Below, in pieces: positions 49,218 through 57,351 of a stretch of 58,442 bases of DNA; within the stretch, counting starts at the first letter, position 1, and every line of letters begins with the position of its first letter. The translations under genes were made by a program, and so were the position numbers. Source of the DNA: Fibrobacter sp. (GTDB lineage: Bacteria > Fibrobacterota > Fibrobacteria > Fibrobacterales > Fibrobacteraceae); the NCBI GenBank assembly GCA_016295375.1, contig JAEDLI010000001.1:1-58442 (forward strand), written 5' to 3'. Under the pieces are notes generated by a model. That model had not been told where the DNA came from and did no database searches. It was given only the letters and a program-made list of their open reading frames with translations.

Positions 49218-49553
49218 ATGGCTATTGAAAAACTTGCAGAAACTCTTTTGGAAAAGCTCCGCTTTATTACCCAGGCGGAAACAGTCATCGGTCAGCCTAT
49301 CCAGGCGGGCGAATCTACGGTGGTTCCCGTGAGCCGTGTATCCGTGGGTTTCGGCTTTGGCGGTCATGCCGGCAAGGGCGATACCTCTGCCTCTGGCGGT
49401 GGCGCTTCTGTTGAACCGGTAGCTTTCTTGGTCATCAAGGGCGATGACGTTCGCGTGATGCCCATTAGCAAGGATAGCTCACTGGTGTCCAAGGTCATGG
49501 ACATTGTTCCCGACGTGGTGAACAAGTTCAGCAAAAAGACTGACGCTGAATAA
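49218..49553 (+). CDS. GerW/YtfJ family protein
   Basis: 111 residues from the ATG at 49218. Family marks: TVIGQPIQAGESTVVPVSRVSVGFGFGG, a Gly/Ser/Ala-rich turn (DTSASGGGASVEPVAFLVI) and DDVRVMPI. First described in Bacillus spore germination (GerW), the family is widespread in non-sporulating bacteria with unknown role. No signal peptide. It stands alone between a heptamer array and REP palindromes. Confidence 0.9.
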   Translation: MAIEKLAETLLEKLRFITQAETVIGQPIQAGESTVVPVSRVSVGFGFGGHAGKGDTSASGGGASVEPVAFLVIKGDDVRVMPISKDSSLVSKVMDIVPDVVNKFSKKTDAE

Positions 49554-49599
49554 CGTTTTCATAGCGAGGACGCTAGGTCTTCGCCTATTCAAGGTTGTC

Positions 49600-49619
49600 A
49601 TGCCCGCGTAGGCGGGCAT
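49600..49619. repeat. REP-like palindrome
   Basis: ATGCCCGC, GTAG, GCGGGCAT with TTGTC on the left and CTTC on the right. Confidence 0.85.
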
Positions 49620-49634
49620 CTTCTATATAAAAAA

Positions 49635-49709
49635 GACCCCCGCCTTTTTGTCCACAGAGTGGATAACTCAACTAAGGCAATAAATTGCCAAGTTTCGTAT
49701 AGCGGGGGT
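49635..49709. repeat. REP-like palindrome split by a two-hairpin insertion
   Basis: GACCCCCGCC (49635-49644) and GCGGGGGT (49702-49709) are the arms of a palindrome like the intact one at 1366-1387. Between them lie about 57 nt with two perfect small hairpins: TCCAC-AGA-GTGGA (49651-49663) and GGCAAT-AA-ATTGCC (49676-49689). Confidence 0.65.
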
Positions 49710-49720
49710 GACATTTTTGG

Positions 49721-49744
49721 GGGAGGGCGGAAGCCTTCCCTAAT
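49721..49744 (-). repeat. Shared 3' hairpin downstream of serC
   Basis: Exact copy of the 24-nt hairpin at 9380-9403 (GGGAGGGC-GGAA-GCCTTCCC-TAAT), again just past a minus-strand stop codon. On the minus strand it is followed by CCCCCAAAAAT rather than a T run, so it is not a classic terminator. Confidence 0.6.
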
Positions 49745-49749
49745 CTCTA

Positions 49750-50856
49750 TTACCCCAGAACTTTCTTTTCGAAGTCGCCGAGGCAGTCCACCAGGGCCTG
49801 CACGCCTTCCACCGGCATAGCGTTGTAGATGGATGCGCGGAAGCCGCCCACGGAGCGGTGACCCTTGAGCTGCTGCAGACCGCGGGCCTTGGCGAATTCC
49901 AGGAATTCCTTGGCCAGGTCGTCAGCCTTGTCGGCGGCCACAACGTCCTTGTTGAACACGAAGGGCACGTTCATGATGGAGCGGTCTTCCTTGGCGGCGG
50001 TACCCACGAACACCTTGGAGTTGTCGAGAGCGCTGTAGAGGAGAGCGGCCTTGCTGCGGTTCACTTTTTCGATGGCTTCCACACCGCCGAAATCCTTGAG
50101 CCACTTCAGGGTGCGGTTCATCACGTACACGGCAAATACCGGCGGAGTGTTGAACATGTTCTTCGCATCGATGTGGGTCTGGAAGTTCAGCATGGTGGGA
50201 ATAGTGCGGTTCACCTTGCCCAGCAGGTCCTTGCGGATGATGGTCACGGTGACGCCTGCGCAGCTGATGTTCTTCTGGGCGCCACCATAGACAACGCCGA
50301 AGTCAGACACGTTGATCTTACGGGCGAGGAAGTCGGAGCTCACGTCGGCCATGAGGAATCCAGACTTCGGCTTCGGGATGTTGTGCCATTCCGTACCGTA
50401 GATGGTGTTGTTGGCGGTGATGTGCAGGTAGGTGGCGTTGTCGCTCATCTTCAGGTTCTTGTCAATGCGGCTGTAAGTTTCGGACTTGGTGTCGCAGGCC
50501 ACGTTCACGTTACCGAACAGCTTGGCCTCTTTGCAGGCCTTGTTGGCCCACACGCCGGTCAGCGCGTAGTCGGCGGTGGCGTTCTGGTCCAAGAAGTTCA
50601 TGGGGAGCATGCAGAACAGCAGGGAGCATCCGCCGCCCAGGAACACGATGTCGTAGTTCTCGGGGATGCCCATGAGGTCGCGGAGGAACTGTTCGGTTTC
50701 TTCGAACATGCTTTCGATGGGCTTTGAACGGTGACTCATGGAAAGGATACTGATGCCGCTGTTGGCGTAATCGATGCAGGCAGCCGAGGCTTCCTTGAGT
50801 GCTTGTTCGGGCAGGACAGACGGGCCTGCGCTAAAGTTATAGACTTTGTTTGCCAT
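49750..50856 (-). CDS. serC: Phosphoserine aminotransferase
   Basis: 368 residues; transfers the amino group from glutamate to 3-phosphohydroxypyruvate in serine synthesis (class V PLP fold). Seen: NFSAGPSVLPEQALKEA, MSHRSKPIESM, FLGGGCSLLFCMLPMNFL, the PLP lysine in VVYGGAQKNISCAGVTVT near 196, and GHRSVGGFRASIYNAMP. The family usually has GxSxQF in place of GGCSLLF, a small variation. AAAGGAACG precedes the ATG. Single-gene unit. Confidence 0.96.
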   Translation of the reverse strand: MANKVYNFSAGPSVLPEQALKEASAACIDYANSGISILSMSHRSKPIESMFEETEQFLRDLMGIPENYDIVFLGGGCSLLFCMLPMNFLDQNATADYALTGVWANKACKEAKLFGNVNVACDTKSETYSRIDKNLKMSDNATYLHITANNTIYGTEWHNIPKPKSGFLMADVSSDFLARKINVSDFGVVYGGAQKNISCAGVTVTIIRKDLLGKVNRTIPTMLNFQTHIDAKNMFNTPPVFAVYVMNRTLKWLKDFGGVEAIEKVNRSKAALLYSALDNSKVFVGTAAKEDRSIMNVPFVFNKDVVAADKADDLAKEFLEFAKARGLQQLKGHRSVGGFRASIYNAMPVEGVQALVDCLGDFEKKVLG

Positions 50857-51204
50857 GATTCGTTCCTTTTTTGAGGGTGGTCCCTATAGTTTTTTGCGTT
50901 GCCAAATCTAGAAAAATGAAGGCTTATTCGGGGGCATTCCGAGTGGAACGAAGTGGAGTGATAAACAAAATCGATAATTGAAGCCTCTTATTGGGGTGAT
51001 TTCGTTGCGTATGATTCGGGACCCGCAGATTGATTATTCCAAATTGGAATTGTCGGCCGCCGAAATTATGGGAAAAGGCTTAACAACATAATGTGTAAAA
51101 ATAAATTTACAAAAAAAAACAAAATTTAGTTTGTTTTGAATTATATTTACAAAATAACTTACCGTTTAAATTTTCTTTTTTGCAATCAGCGAAAGTGAGG
51201 CCCT
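50857..51204. other. Intergenic region between serC and the GH5 gene
   Basis: 348 nt with no gene that I trust. The 3' half is very A/T-rich (runs of A at 51110-51120, TTGTTTTGAATTATATTTAC near 51130) and probably holds the GH5 promoter. GTGAGG lies 5 nt before the ATG at 51205. No repeat array is present, unlike most gaps of this size here. Confidence 0.6.
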
Positions 51205-54200
51205 ATGCTACAATTCCGCTTCCCCAAACTCCTTGCCCTAGGTGTACTCACTTTGGGTCTTTTCTCTGCTACATTCGCTAGCGACATCACGCCCCTGCGC
51301 ACAGGGCCGGTGAGCCAGTACGGCCAGCTGCAGGCGGGCAAGAACGCAAGCGGCAAAGGCCGGATTTACGGCAACTGTGCCGCCTATAGCACCAGCGACA
51401 ACGAGGTCGTGGTGAAGGGTATGAGTCTTTTCTGGAGTTGTGCCGCAAATCAACAGCGGTACTGGAAAAAGGATGTCATTACAGGACTTGTGCAACGGCA
51501 GGATATTCAGTTGATTCGTGCTGCCATGGCTGTAGATGATATGGGCGATTGGGCTGATGGTCACTATTTTACAAAGCCCGATTTCTACCAGGCCATGCTG
51601 GATGAGGCCGTGGAGGCTGCGATAGAGAACGATATCTATGTGATTATCGACTTCCATTCCCATGTGGCGGCGGACAGTGTCGAGAACGCGAAGGCCTTTT
51701 TCAGGATTCAGGCGGAAAAATGGGGCAAATATGACAACGTGATTTTCGAGGTGTTCAACGAGCCGATTTGCGCTTCGGGTTCCGTGGGTGACAACAGCGA
51801 TTGTAGCAATTATGGCGGATTTATTGGCATGGACGACATCAAGACCTATGCCGACCAGGTGATTTCGGTGATTCGCGAGTATTCCGACAACCTGATTATC
51901 GTGGGGACCCCCCAGTGGGACCAGCACCCCGAAGCGGCGATTAATTACCCGGTGAACGACCCGAAATCCAATGTGGCCTATGCCCTACACTATTATGCGG
52001 GTGAAACCTATCATCACGATTTCAATGACCTCACGTATAACGCCGAATCGGCAATGAACAAGGGCGTGTCCGTATTTGTAAGCGAATGGGGGACGGTGGA
52101 CTGGGATGGAGGTGGTTCCGTCGGCGAAACCTGGAATCCTAGGTGGCAGACCTGGATGAACGAAAACAAGATTTCCCAGGCAAACTGGAATGCGGGAATC
52201 AACACTTCTGAAGGTGGTTTGTATTCATCGGAATACTTTGGCGCTGATTTTAACCCGACAAACAACTGGACCTATTCTGCTAGCGGCCAGTGGGTCAATG
52301 CAAATGTCTTTGCCGGACTTACGGAGGAGGAATATTCGGCTTGCACGGAATACGTGGACGAAGACTTCTTTATCCAGAGTTCCAGCAGCAGTTCCGAAGA
52401 ATCCCGTGAATATGTAGTTACGGATTTTGACGGGAATGGAAATGCTCTTTATAATTATGCCTACGCATACGGCGCCTCCGGTCTCGGGAACACCTGGGAT
52501 GCGGCATGCAACGATGGAGAAGGGTGCTATGTTTTGGTAATGGAGACCGCGGCCCAAAATGGAACTTACGGTGGAGGCCTACAGGGTATCACCGGCGACC
52601 CTCAAAGCCCGTCTGCCGGGGGTGCCGCAGTGTTCAATGTAGCCGTTCCGGGATTGTCTGGTTGTAAAGTGCTGCAATATAGCTACAAGGGGGCGGAACA
52701 CACACTCAAGGTTCGGTTGAATGAAAGCGATGACTACACCTACATAAAAACGGGCTTTGCGCCAAAAACGGATTGGACCATGGCGACGGTGTCCGTTGCG
52801 GATATGGAAGATATGCATGGTTATGGGACATTGGGAGAAAATGCAGGAAGCGTTTCCGACATCCGTTTTGAGGTAGTTGGGCAACCAAGTCCCGATTATC
52901 TCTACATCGACGATGTGGAGTGCGTGCTGGGAGGCCCCTCCAGCAGTTCCGGCGGTGACGAACCTGCAAGCAGCTCCAGCATAAAACTCCCGGTCGTTGC
53001 GGCACCCACCACCCACACGGAACTGTTCGACGATTTCGAGGATGGCGATTACATGCCGTTGTGGGAAGGCGTTGGAAATTTCTGGGCAGAGACGGATGTT
53101 GTTGGTGGCGGCGGATCTTCGAATGCGGAGCTTTCCTTTGTGAAGGGAAGTGCTTCGGCCAAGGCTCTGCAAATGTCATACTCCCTGGATGTGGGGGACT
53201 ATCCATGGGGTCCTCCCTATGTAACTATTTCCACCAACGATTTTAACGAGATGAATTTGTCACAGTGCTCGGAAGTCCGCTACGATTACAAGGGCGCAGC
53301 CCACAAGTTCCGCTTGAAGGTGAATTCGACCATGAATGACCTGCTGGACATGGGCTGGGGATTCCCCACCTTTGCGGTAACATCGCCTAGCGACTCCTGG
53401 CAGACCGTGACGATTCCCGTCGCAAGCCTTGCGCAGGAATGGACGGGCTCAAGCGGCAACTGGGTGGATGTAGAAACGGTACTCCAGTATGCGAATGGCT
53501 TTGACTGGAGGGTTGATGGTGAAGACGCAGACGACAAATCCAGCGGCACTCTCGCTATCGACAATATCCGTTGCGTGGGCCTCGCCGAAACGCAGTACTA
53601 CAGGATTACATTCATGAACGGCACCGAGCCCTATGAAGCAAAGGATTGGGCCGCAGGCTCCAATGTACCGGACCCCGAAGGGACACCTGCCAAGGCCCCT
53701 GATGCCCAGTTCACTTATACTTTCAGCAATTGGACCTATGGCAGCGACGGATATGGTAATCCCACGAGGTATGTGACCGGCACTGCCACCTACGATGCCG
53801 TTTACAGCCCCGTTCTAAGGGCCTACACGGTTACCTTCTTGATGGATGACGGGACTCCTGTTGAAAACGGGGTGCTTGAAGACGTGGAATATGGAACCCT
53901 GATTTCGTCCATTGTTCCTGCGGACCCCACCAAGGAATCGACTGCCGAATACACCTATGCCTTTACGGGCTGGAGTCCCGATATTGCGGATGCCACTGTG
54001 ACGGGAGACATCGATTACACGGCCGTGTTTAGTGAAAATAAGAACAAGTATGCCGTTACCTTTGTGGACGATGACGAATCCATTTTGAAAGCTGCGGTTG
54101 AGTATGATTACGGCACGTTGCCCGGGGCTATCGATGTGCCCACGGTCGAAGGTAAGAATGGCAAGAAATTTGCGGGTTGGGAACCCGGGCTAGCCACGGT

Positions 54201-55653
54201 TACAAAGGAGGTCACTTACAAGGCGGTCTATACCGACAAGATTGTCATCACCTGGAAAGATGACGACGGCTCCGTGCTGCGTCAAGATTATGTTGATGAT
54301 GGCGATATGCCGAACTATGGTAAAGCACCTGCAAAGGAATCCACGGCTGAATTCACCTATACATTCGACAAGTGGACGCCAACGGTGGTTGCCGCTACGG
54401 AGAATGCGACCTATACGGCCTCGTATACAAGCGTGAAGAACAAGTACGACGTGACATTTGTGGCCGAGCATAATTCCAATATGGACAAGACCGTTTCTGT
54501 GGAATATGGAACCTTGGTGAATTCTGTCGCACCCTTGATTACCGGAGCATGGACAATTGAGTGGAACTATGAATTTGACGGTTGGGTACCAGCCATTACG
54601 GATGAGACAATCGTGACGGGCGAAGCTACCTATACGGCAAAATACAAGGTGACGAAGAACCGGTACACCGTTACCTTTGTGATGGACGATGGTATTGAGA
54701 AAGTTGCGGATGATGTTACTGTGGACTATGGAACATCAATTGCCTCTATCATTCCGTCGACCGACCCTGTCAAGCAGGCTACTGCTGCAAGGACCTACGA
54801 ATTCGACAGGTGGGTGATAAAGGTTTCCGACATCGAGGATACGGAACTGGCTGAAGGTGCTGTTCTTGTTTCCGACATGAAGCTCAAGGCCGTATTCAAG
54901 GAATTCCCACGCAAATACGGAATCACTTTCTTGAACGAGGACAACAGCGTCTTTAAAGCACAGGTCTTGTATGAGTATGGCACCCTGGCCAGCGTGATTT
55001 TGCCGGAGGAAAATCCGACCAAGGATAGCGACGACAAATTCAGCTACACCTTTGCGAATTGGGACCCCCAGGTGACCGATGTGACAGGAGAGGCTGTCTA
55101 CAGGCCGGTATTCACTTCAACCGCGCTTGCACCCGAGTCTTCCAGCAGCTCTGCGGAAGAGCCGGAGTCCAGTAGCAGCGAAGAGCCGGAATCTAGCAGT
55201 GCCGAGGTGGCTGAGTCCAGCAGCAGTGAAACGCCGGTTGTCTCCAGCTCCAGCGAAACGGTTGTGGCTAGCAGCAGTTCCGAGAAACCTGTCTCTAGTA
55301 GCAGTACGGAGATTGCCGAGAACTCTTCGAGTTCAACTTCGGCGCCTCTCAGTTCAAGTCGCAATGACGATGAAAAATCCAGCTCCAGCTCTGCCGACAA
55401 GACCGACGGACTTTACCCGGCGGTGGGCAGTGTGAACATGATTTTTGCCCACAACGAGCTGACGGTCACCGTGCCTAAGGCGTCGGAAGTGAAAGTCCTC
55501 GTGTTTGACATGCAGGGTCACCTGCAGGAACATTACCTGGGCTACTCCGCCGGAGACCACGTGGTGTCCCTCGGACACCTGAACAGGGGCGTCTACATTG
55601 TCCGGGTGGCAGGCGGGAACGTTGTGAAGACCCAACGGATAATGATAAAGTAG
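51205..55653 (+). CDS. Secreted multimodular GH5 endoglucanase, paralogue of the 22673 gene
   Basis: 1482 residues. Signal peptide MLQFRFPKLLALGVLTLGLFS (cleavage near TFA-S). GH5 barrel with GPVSQYGQLQAGK, IDFHSHVA, acid/base Glu in IFEVFNEPICASG (about 184) and nucleophile in VFVSEWGTVDW (about 295). Then a carbohydrate-binding-like beta domain (405-575), a Ser linker, a CBM11-like module (605-795, ELFDDFEDGDYMPLW), eight or so InlB B-repeat-like units (800-1305, e.g. YTFDKWTPTVVAA), a Ser/Glu-rich linker (1310-1400) and a T9SS-like tail (VKVLVFDMQGHLQEHY, GVYIVRVAGG). It differs from the 22673 paralogue by an extra binding domain directly after the barrel, which has a Cys pair (AACNDGEGC). 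Probable cellulose or beta-glucan hydrolysis at the cell surface. Confidence 0.93.
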   Translation: MLQFRFPKLLALGVLTLGLFSATFASDITPLRTGPVSQYGQLQAGKNASGKGRIYGNCAAYSTSDNEVVVKGMSLFWSCAANQQRYWKKDVITGLVQRQDIQLIRAAMAVDDMGDWADGHYFTKPDFYQAMLDEAVEAAIENDIYVIIDFHSHVAADSVENAKAFFRIQAEKWGKYDNVIFEVFNEPICASGSVGDNSDCSNYGGFIGMDDIKTYADQVISVIREYSDNLIIVGTPQWDQHPEAAINYPVNDPKSNVAYALHYYAGETYHHDFNDLTYNAESAMNKGVSVFVSEWGTVDWDGGGSVGETWNPRWQTWMNENKISQANWNAGINTSEGGLYSSEYFGADFNPTNNWTYSASGQWVNANVFAGLTEEEYSACTEYVDEDFFIQSSSSSSEESREYVVTDFDGNGNALYNYAYAYGASGLGNTWDAACNDGEGCYVLVMETAAQNGTYGGGLQGITGDPQSPSAGGAAVFNVAVPGLSGCKVLQYSYKGAEHTLKVRLNESDDYTYIKTGFAPKTDWTMATVSVADMEDMHGYGTLGENAGSVSDIRFEVVGQPSPDYLYIDDVECVLGGPSSSSGGDEPASSSSIKLPVVAAPTTHTELFDDFEDGDYMPLWEGVGNFWAETDVVGGGGSSNAELSFVKGSASAKALQMSYSLDVGDYPWGPPYVTISTNDFNEMNLSQCSEVRYDYKGAAHKFRLKVNSTMNDLLDMGWGFPTFAVTSPSDSWQTVTIPVASLAQEWTGSSGNWVDVETVLQYANGFDWRVDGEDADDKSSGTLAIDNIRCVGLAETQYYRITFMNGTEPYEAKDWAAGSNVPDPEGTPAKAPDAQFTYTFSNWTYGSDGYGNPTRYVTGTATYDAVYSPVLRAYTVTFLMDDGTPVENGVLEDVEYGTLISSIVPADPTKESTAEYTYAFTGWSPDIADATVTGDIDYTAVFSENKNKYAVTFVDDDESILKAAVEYDYGTLPGAIDVPTVEGKNGKKFAGWEPGLATVTKEVTYKAVYTDKIVITWKDDDGSVLRQDYVDDGDMPNYGKAPAKESTAEFTYTFDKWTPTVVAATENATYTASYTSVKNKYDVTFVAEHNSNMDKTVSVEYGTLVNSVAPLITGAWTIEWNYEFDGWVPAITDETIVTGEATYTAKYKVTKNRYTVTFVMDDGIEKVADDVTVDYGTSIASIIPSTDPVKQATAARTYEFDRWVIKVSDIEDTELAEGAVLVSDMKLKAVFKEFPRKYGITFLNEDNSVFKAQVLYEYGTLASVILPEENPTKDSDDKFSYTFANWDPQVTDVTGEAVYRPVFTSTALAPESSSSSAEEPESSSSEEPESSSAEVAESSSSETPVVSSSSETVVASSSSEKPVSSSSTEIAENSSSSTSAPLSSSRNDDEKSSSSSADKTDGLYPAVGSVNMIFAHNELTVTVPKASEVKVLVFDMQGHLQEHYLGYSAGDHVVSLGHLNRGVYIVRVAGGNVVKTQRIMIK

Positions 55654-55749
55654 GGTTTGGTTTTCTACACCTCCAAACAAATTCCCGGTCGCAAGGCTGG
55701 GAATTTTCCGTAAGGGGCCTCATATCCAATTTTTTTTTCAAAAATCCCC

Positions 55750-55778
55750 TTGACAGCGGCACTACCCTTTTCTATAAT
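55750..55778 (+). promoter_or_regulatory. Consensus sigma70-type promoter of tRNA-Lys
   Basis: TTGACA at 55750-55755, 17-nt spacer, TATAAT at 55773-55778: a perfect match to both boxes, 21 nt before the tRNA. Confidence 0.93.
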
Positions 55779-55799
55779 TGACCCCGTCCAAGCGACAAT

Positions 55800-55872
<73 letters not shown>

Positions 55873-55874
55873 CG

Positions 55875-55908
55875 AAATGCCGAAATTCGCAAGATTTCGG
55901 CATTTTTT
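55875..55908 (+). terminator. Terminator of tRNA-Lys
   Basis: AAATGCCGAAAT (55875-55886) pairs with ATTTCGGCATTT (55894-55905), followed by T to 55908. Confidence 0.93.
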
Positions 55909-56085
55909 GTTTTGAGGCGGACTTATTCCACAAAATCGACCTTCCAGGTGAATTGATGTGCGCTTAATCGCATTTCCTTACGAAATGGCTTTGGGGTGAG
56001 GTCTATTTCTCCTTTTTTATGTATATTTTTCTTATATGTACCCTTGCCGCTGACCGTGGCAAGTTTTTGGTGTCAAGGATTTTTT

Positions 56086-57009
56086 ATGAAGATTGTGCTG
56101 CCGGTTGCCGGTAGCGGAGTTAGGCTCCGTCCGTATACCGAAGACCGCCCCAAGTGTTTGCTGCCCGTCGCGGGCAAGACGATTATAGACTGGATTGTAG
56201 AGGACTCCCTCCCGCTGGAGCCCTCCGAGACAATTTTTATTACGGGCTACAAGGCCGACCAGATGGACGCCTTCCTCGAGGATAGGGAATGCTGGGGCAA
56301 GACCCGCACCGTCCGTCAGGAGAATCCCCAGGGTCTGGGCGAAGCTATCTCCCTGGCGCTGCCTTTCGTGAACGACGACGAGCCCATGCTGATCATCTTG
56401 GGCGATACGCTGTTCGAGGCGGACCTGTCCATCTTGAAAAACGAACAGGAAAACGTGCTGTACACCTTCAAGGTGAAGGACCCCTCCCGCTTTGGCGTGG
56501 CTGTGACCGACGGAACCGGCTCTATCCAGAAACTGGTGGAAAAACCCCAGGAGTTCGTGTCCGACGAGGCTATTGTGGGCATTTACTTCATTAAAGATGT
56601 GAAGGTCCTGAAGGAATCCCTGAAGTACCTGATGGACAACAACGTCCGTACCAAGGACGAGTTCCAGCTGACCGACGCCCTGGAAATGATGCTCCAGAAG
56701 GGCTGCAAGTTCCATACGGCTCCGGTCAAGAAGTGGCTGGACTGCGGCCTGATTGAAACGCTCCTGGCGACCAATGCCGACATTTTGAATAGGAACGACA
56801 ACTCCAAGGATGCCTCTTTCCCGGGAACCACAGTCGAAGGTCCTTGCCATATCGGAAAAGACGTGGTCATTGAGAACTGCACGCTCGGGCCCAACGTGGC
56901 CGTAGGCGATGGCTGCGTGCTGAAGAACTGCTCCATCAAGAACGCCATCCTGTGGGATCGCGTCCAGGTGAAGTACGGCTCCATCCAGGATACAATACTC
57001 CATAGATAA
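56086..57009 (+). CDS. Sugar-phosphate nucleotidyltransferase
   Basis: 307 residues from the ATG at 56086 (AAGGA 7 nt upstream; an earlier in-frame start would add 30 unlikely residues). The N-terminal Rossmann-like domain has the NTP loop VLPVAGSGVRLRPYTEDRPKCLLPVAGK, IILGDTLFEAD (metal Asp) and GVAVTDGTGSIQKLVEKP. The last about 60 residues are left-handed beta-helix turns (HIGKDVVIENCTLGPNVAV, CVLKNCSIKNAILWD). This is the layout of glucose-1-phosphate thymidylyl- or uridylyltransferase-like and mannose-1-phosphate guanylyltransferase-like enzymes; the exact nucleotide and sugar cannot be told. It converges on glgB, so a role in glucan or surface polysaccharide supply is possible. Confidence 0.88.
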   Translation: MKIVLPVAGSGVRLRPYTEDRPKCLLPVAGKTIIDWIVEDSLPLEPSETIFITGYKADQMDAFLEDRECWGKTRTVRQENPQGLGEAISLALPFVNDDEPMLIILGDTLFEADLSILKNEQENVLYTFKVKDPSRFGVAVTDGTGSIQKLVEKPQEFVSDEAIVGIYFIKDVKVLKESLKYLMDNNVRTKDEFQLTDALEMMLQKGCKFHTAPVKKWLDCGLIETLLATNADILNRNDNSKDASFPGTTVEGPCHIGKDVVIENCTLGPNVAVGDGCVLKNCSIKNAILWDRVQVKYGSIQDTILHR

Positions 57010-57351
57010 AGACGGGCTGCCCCGACGAACGAAGGGGTAGCGGAAGCAGCAAGGAAATCCCCGCCAAGATGATGGTGGATCCTCGCCTTCGCGAGGATGA
57101 CGTGATTAGTTGCGGGGATGACGAGATGCTGAAGCGAGGGGAAAGCTTTCCCCTTTTAGGTAATAGGCAATAGGTGACAGGTTGTAGGCGTTAGGATTGA
57201 AGGACTCAAGATGTATGGATCCCGCGCCTCGAACCTGGAGTCCCGATTCCCGAACCTCTTGTGTCCAGCAGCCCTAAATCCTAGATCCTAACCACTAACC
57301 ACTAATCACTAATCACTAATCACTAATCACTAATCACTGCACCGCAGGTGT
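57010..57351. other. Repeat-filled gap between the nucleotidyltransferase gene and glgB
   Basis: 342 nt with no gene. Contents in order: REP palindrome ATCCTCGC/GCGAGGAT (57079-57098), palindrome GGGGAAAGCTTTCCCC followed by TTTT (57138-57157, possible terminator), heptamers TAGGTAA TAGGCAA TAGGTGA CAGGTTG TAGGCGT TAGGATT (57157-57198), and a second array (57226-57338). Confidence 0.75.
57226..57338. repeat. Heptanucleotide array ending in (CACTAAT)5
   Basis: Sixteen units in phase: GCCTCGA ACCTGGA GTCCCGA TTCCCGA ACCTCTT ... TAAATCC TAGATCC TAACCAC TAACCAC, then TAATCAC five times. The last part is an exact tandem repeat, the earlier part degenerate, as if growth occurs at one end. Confidence 0.85.

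Noticed and set aside
57226..57338. CRISPR array
   Set aside because: The repeats are 7 nt long and contiguous with no spacers; no cas genes are present.
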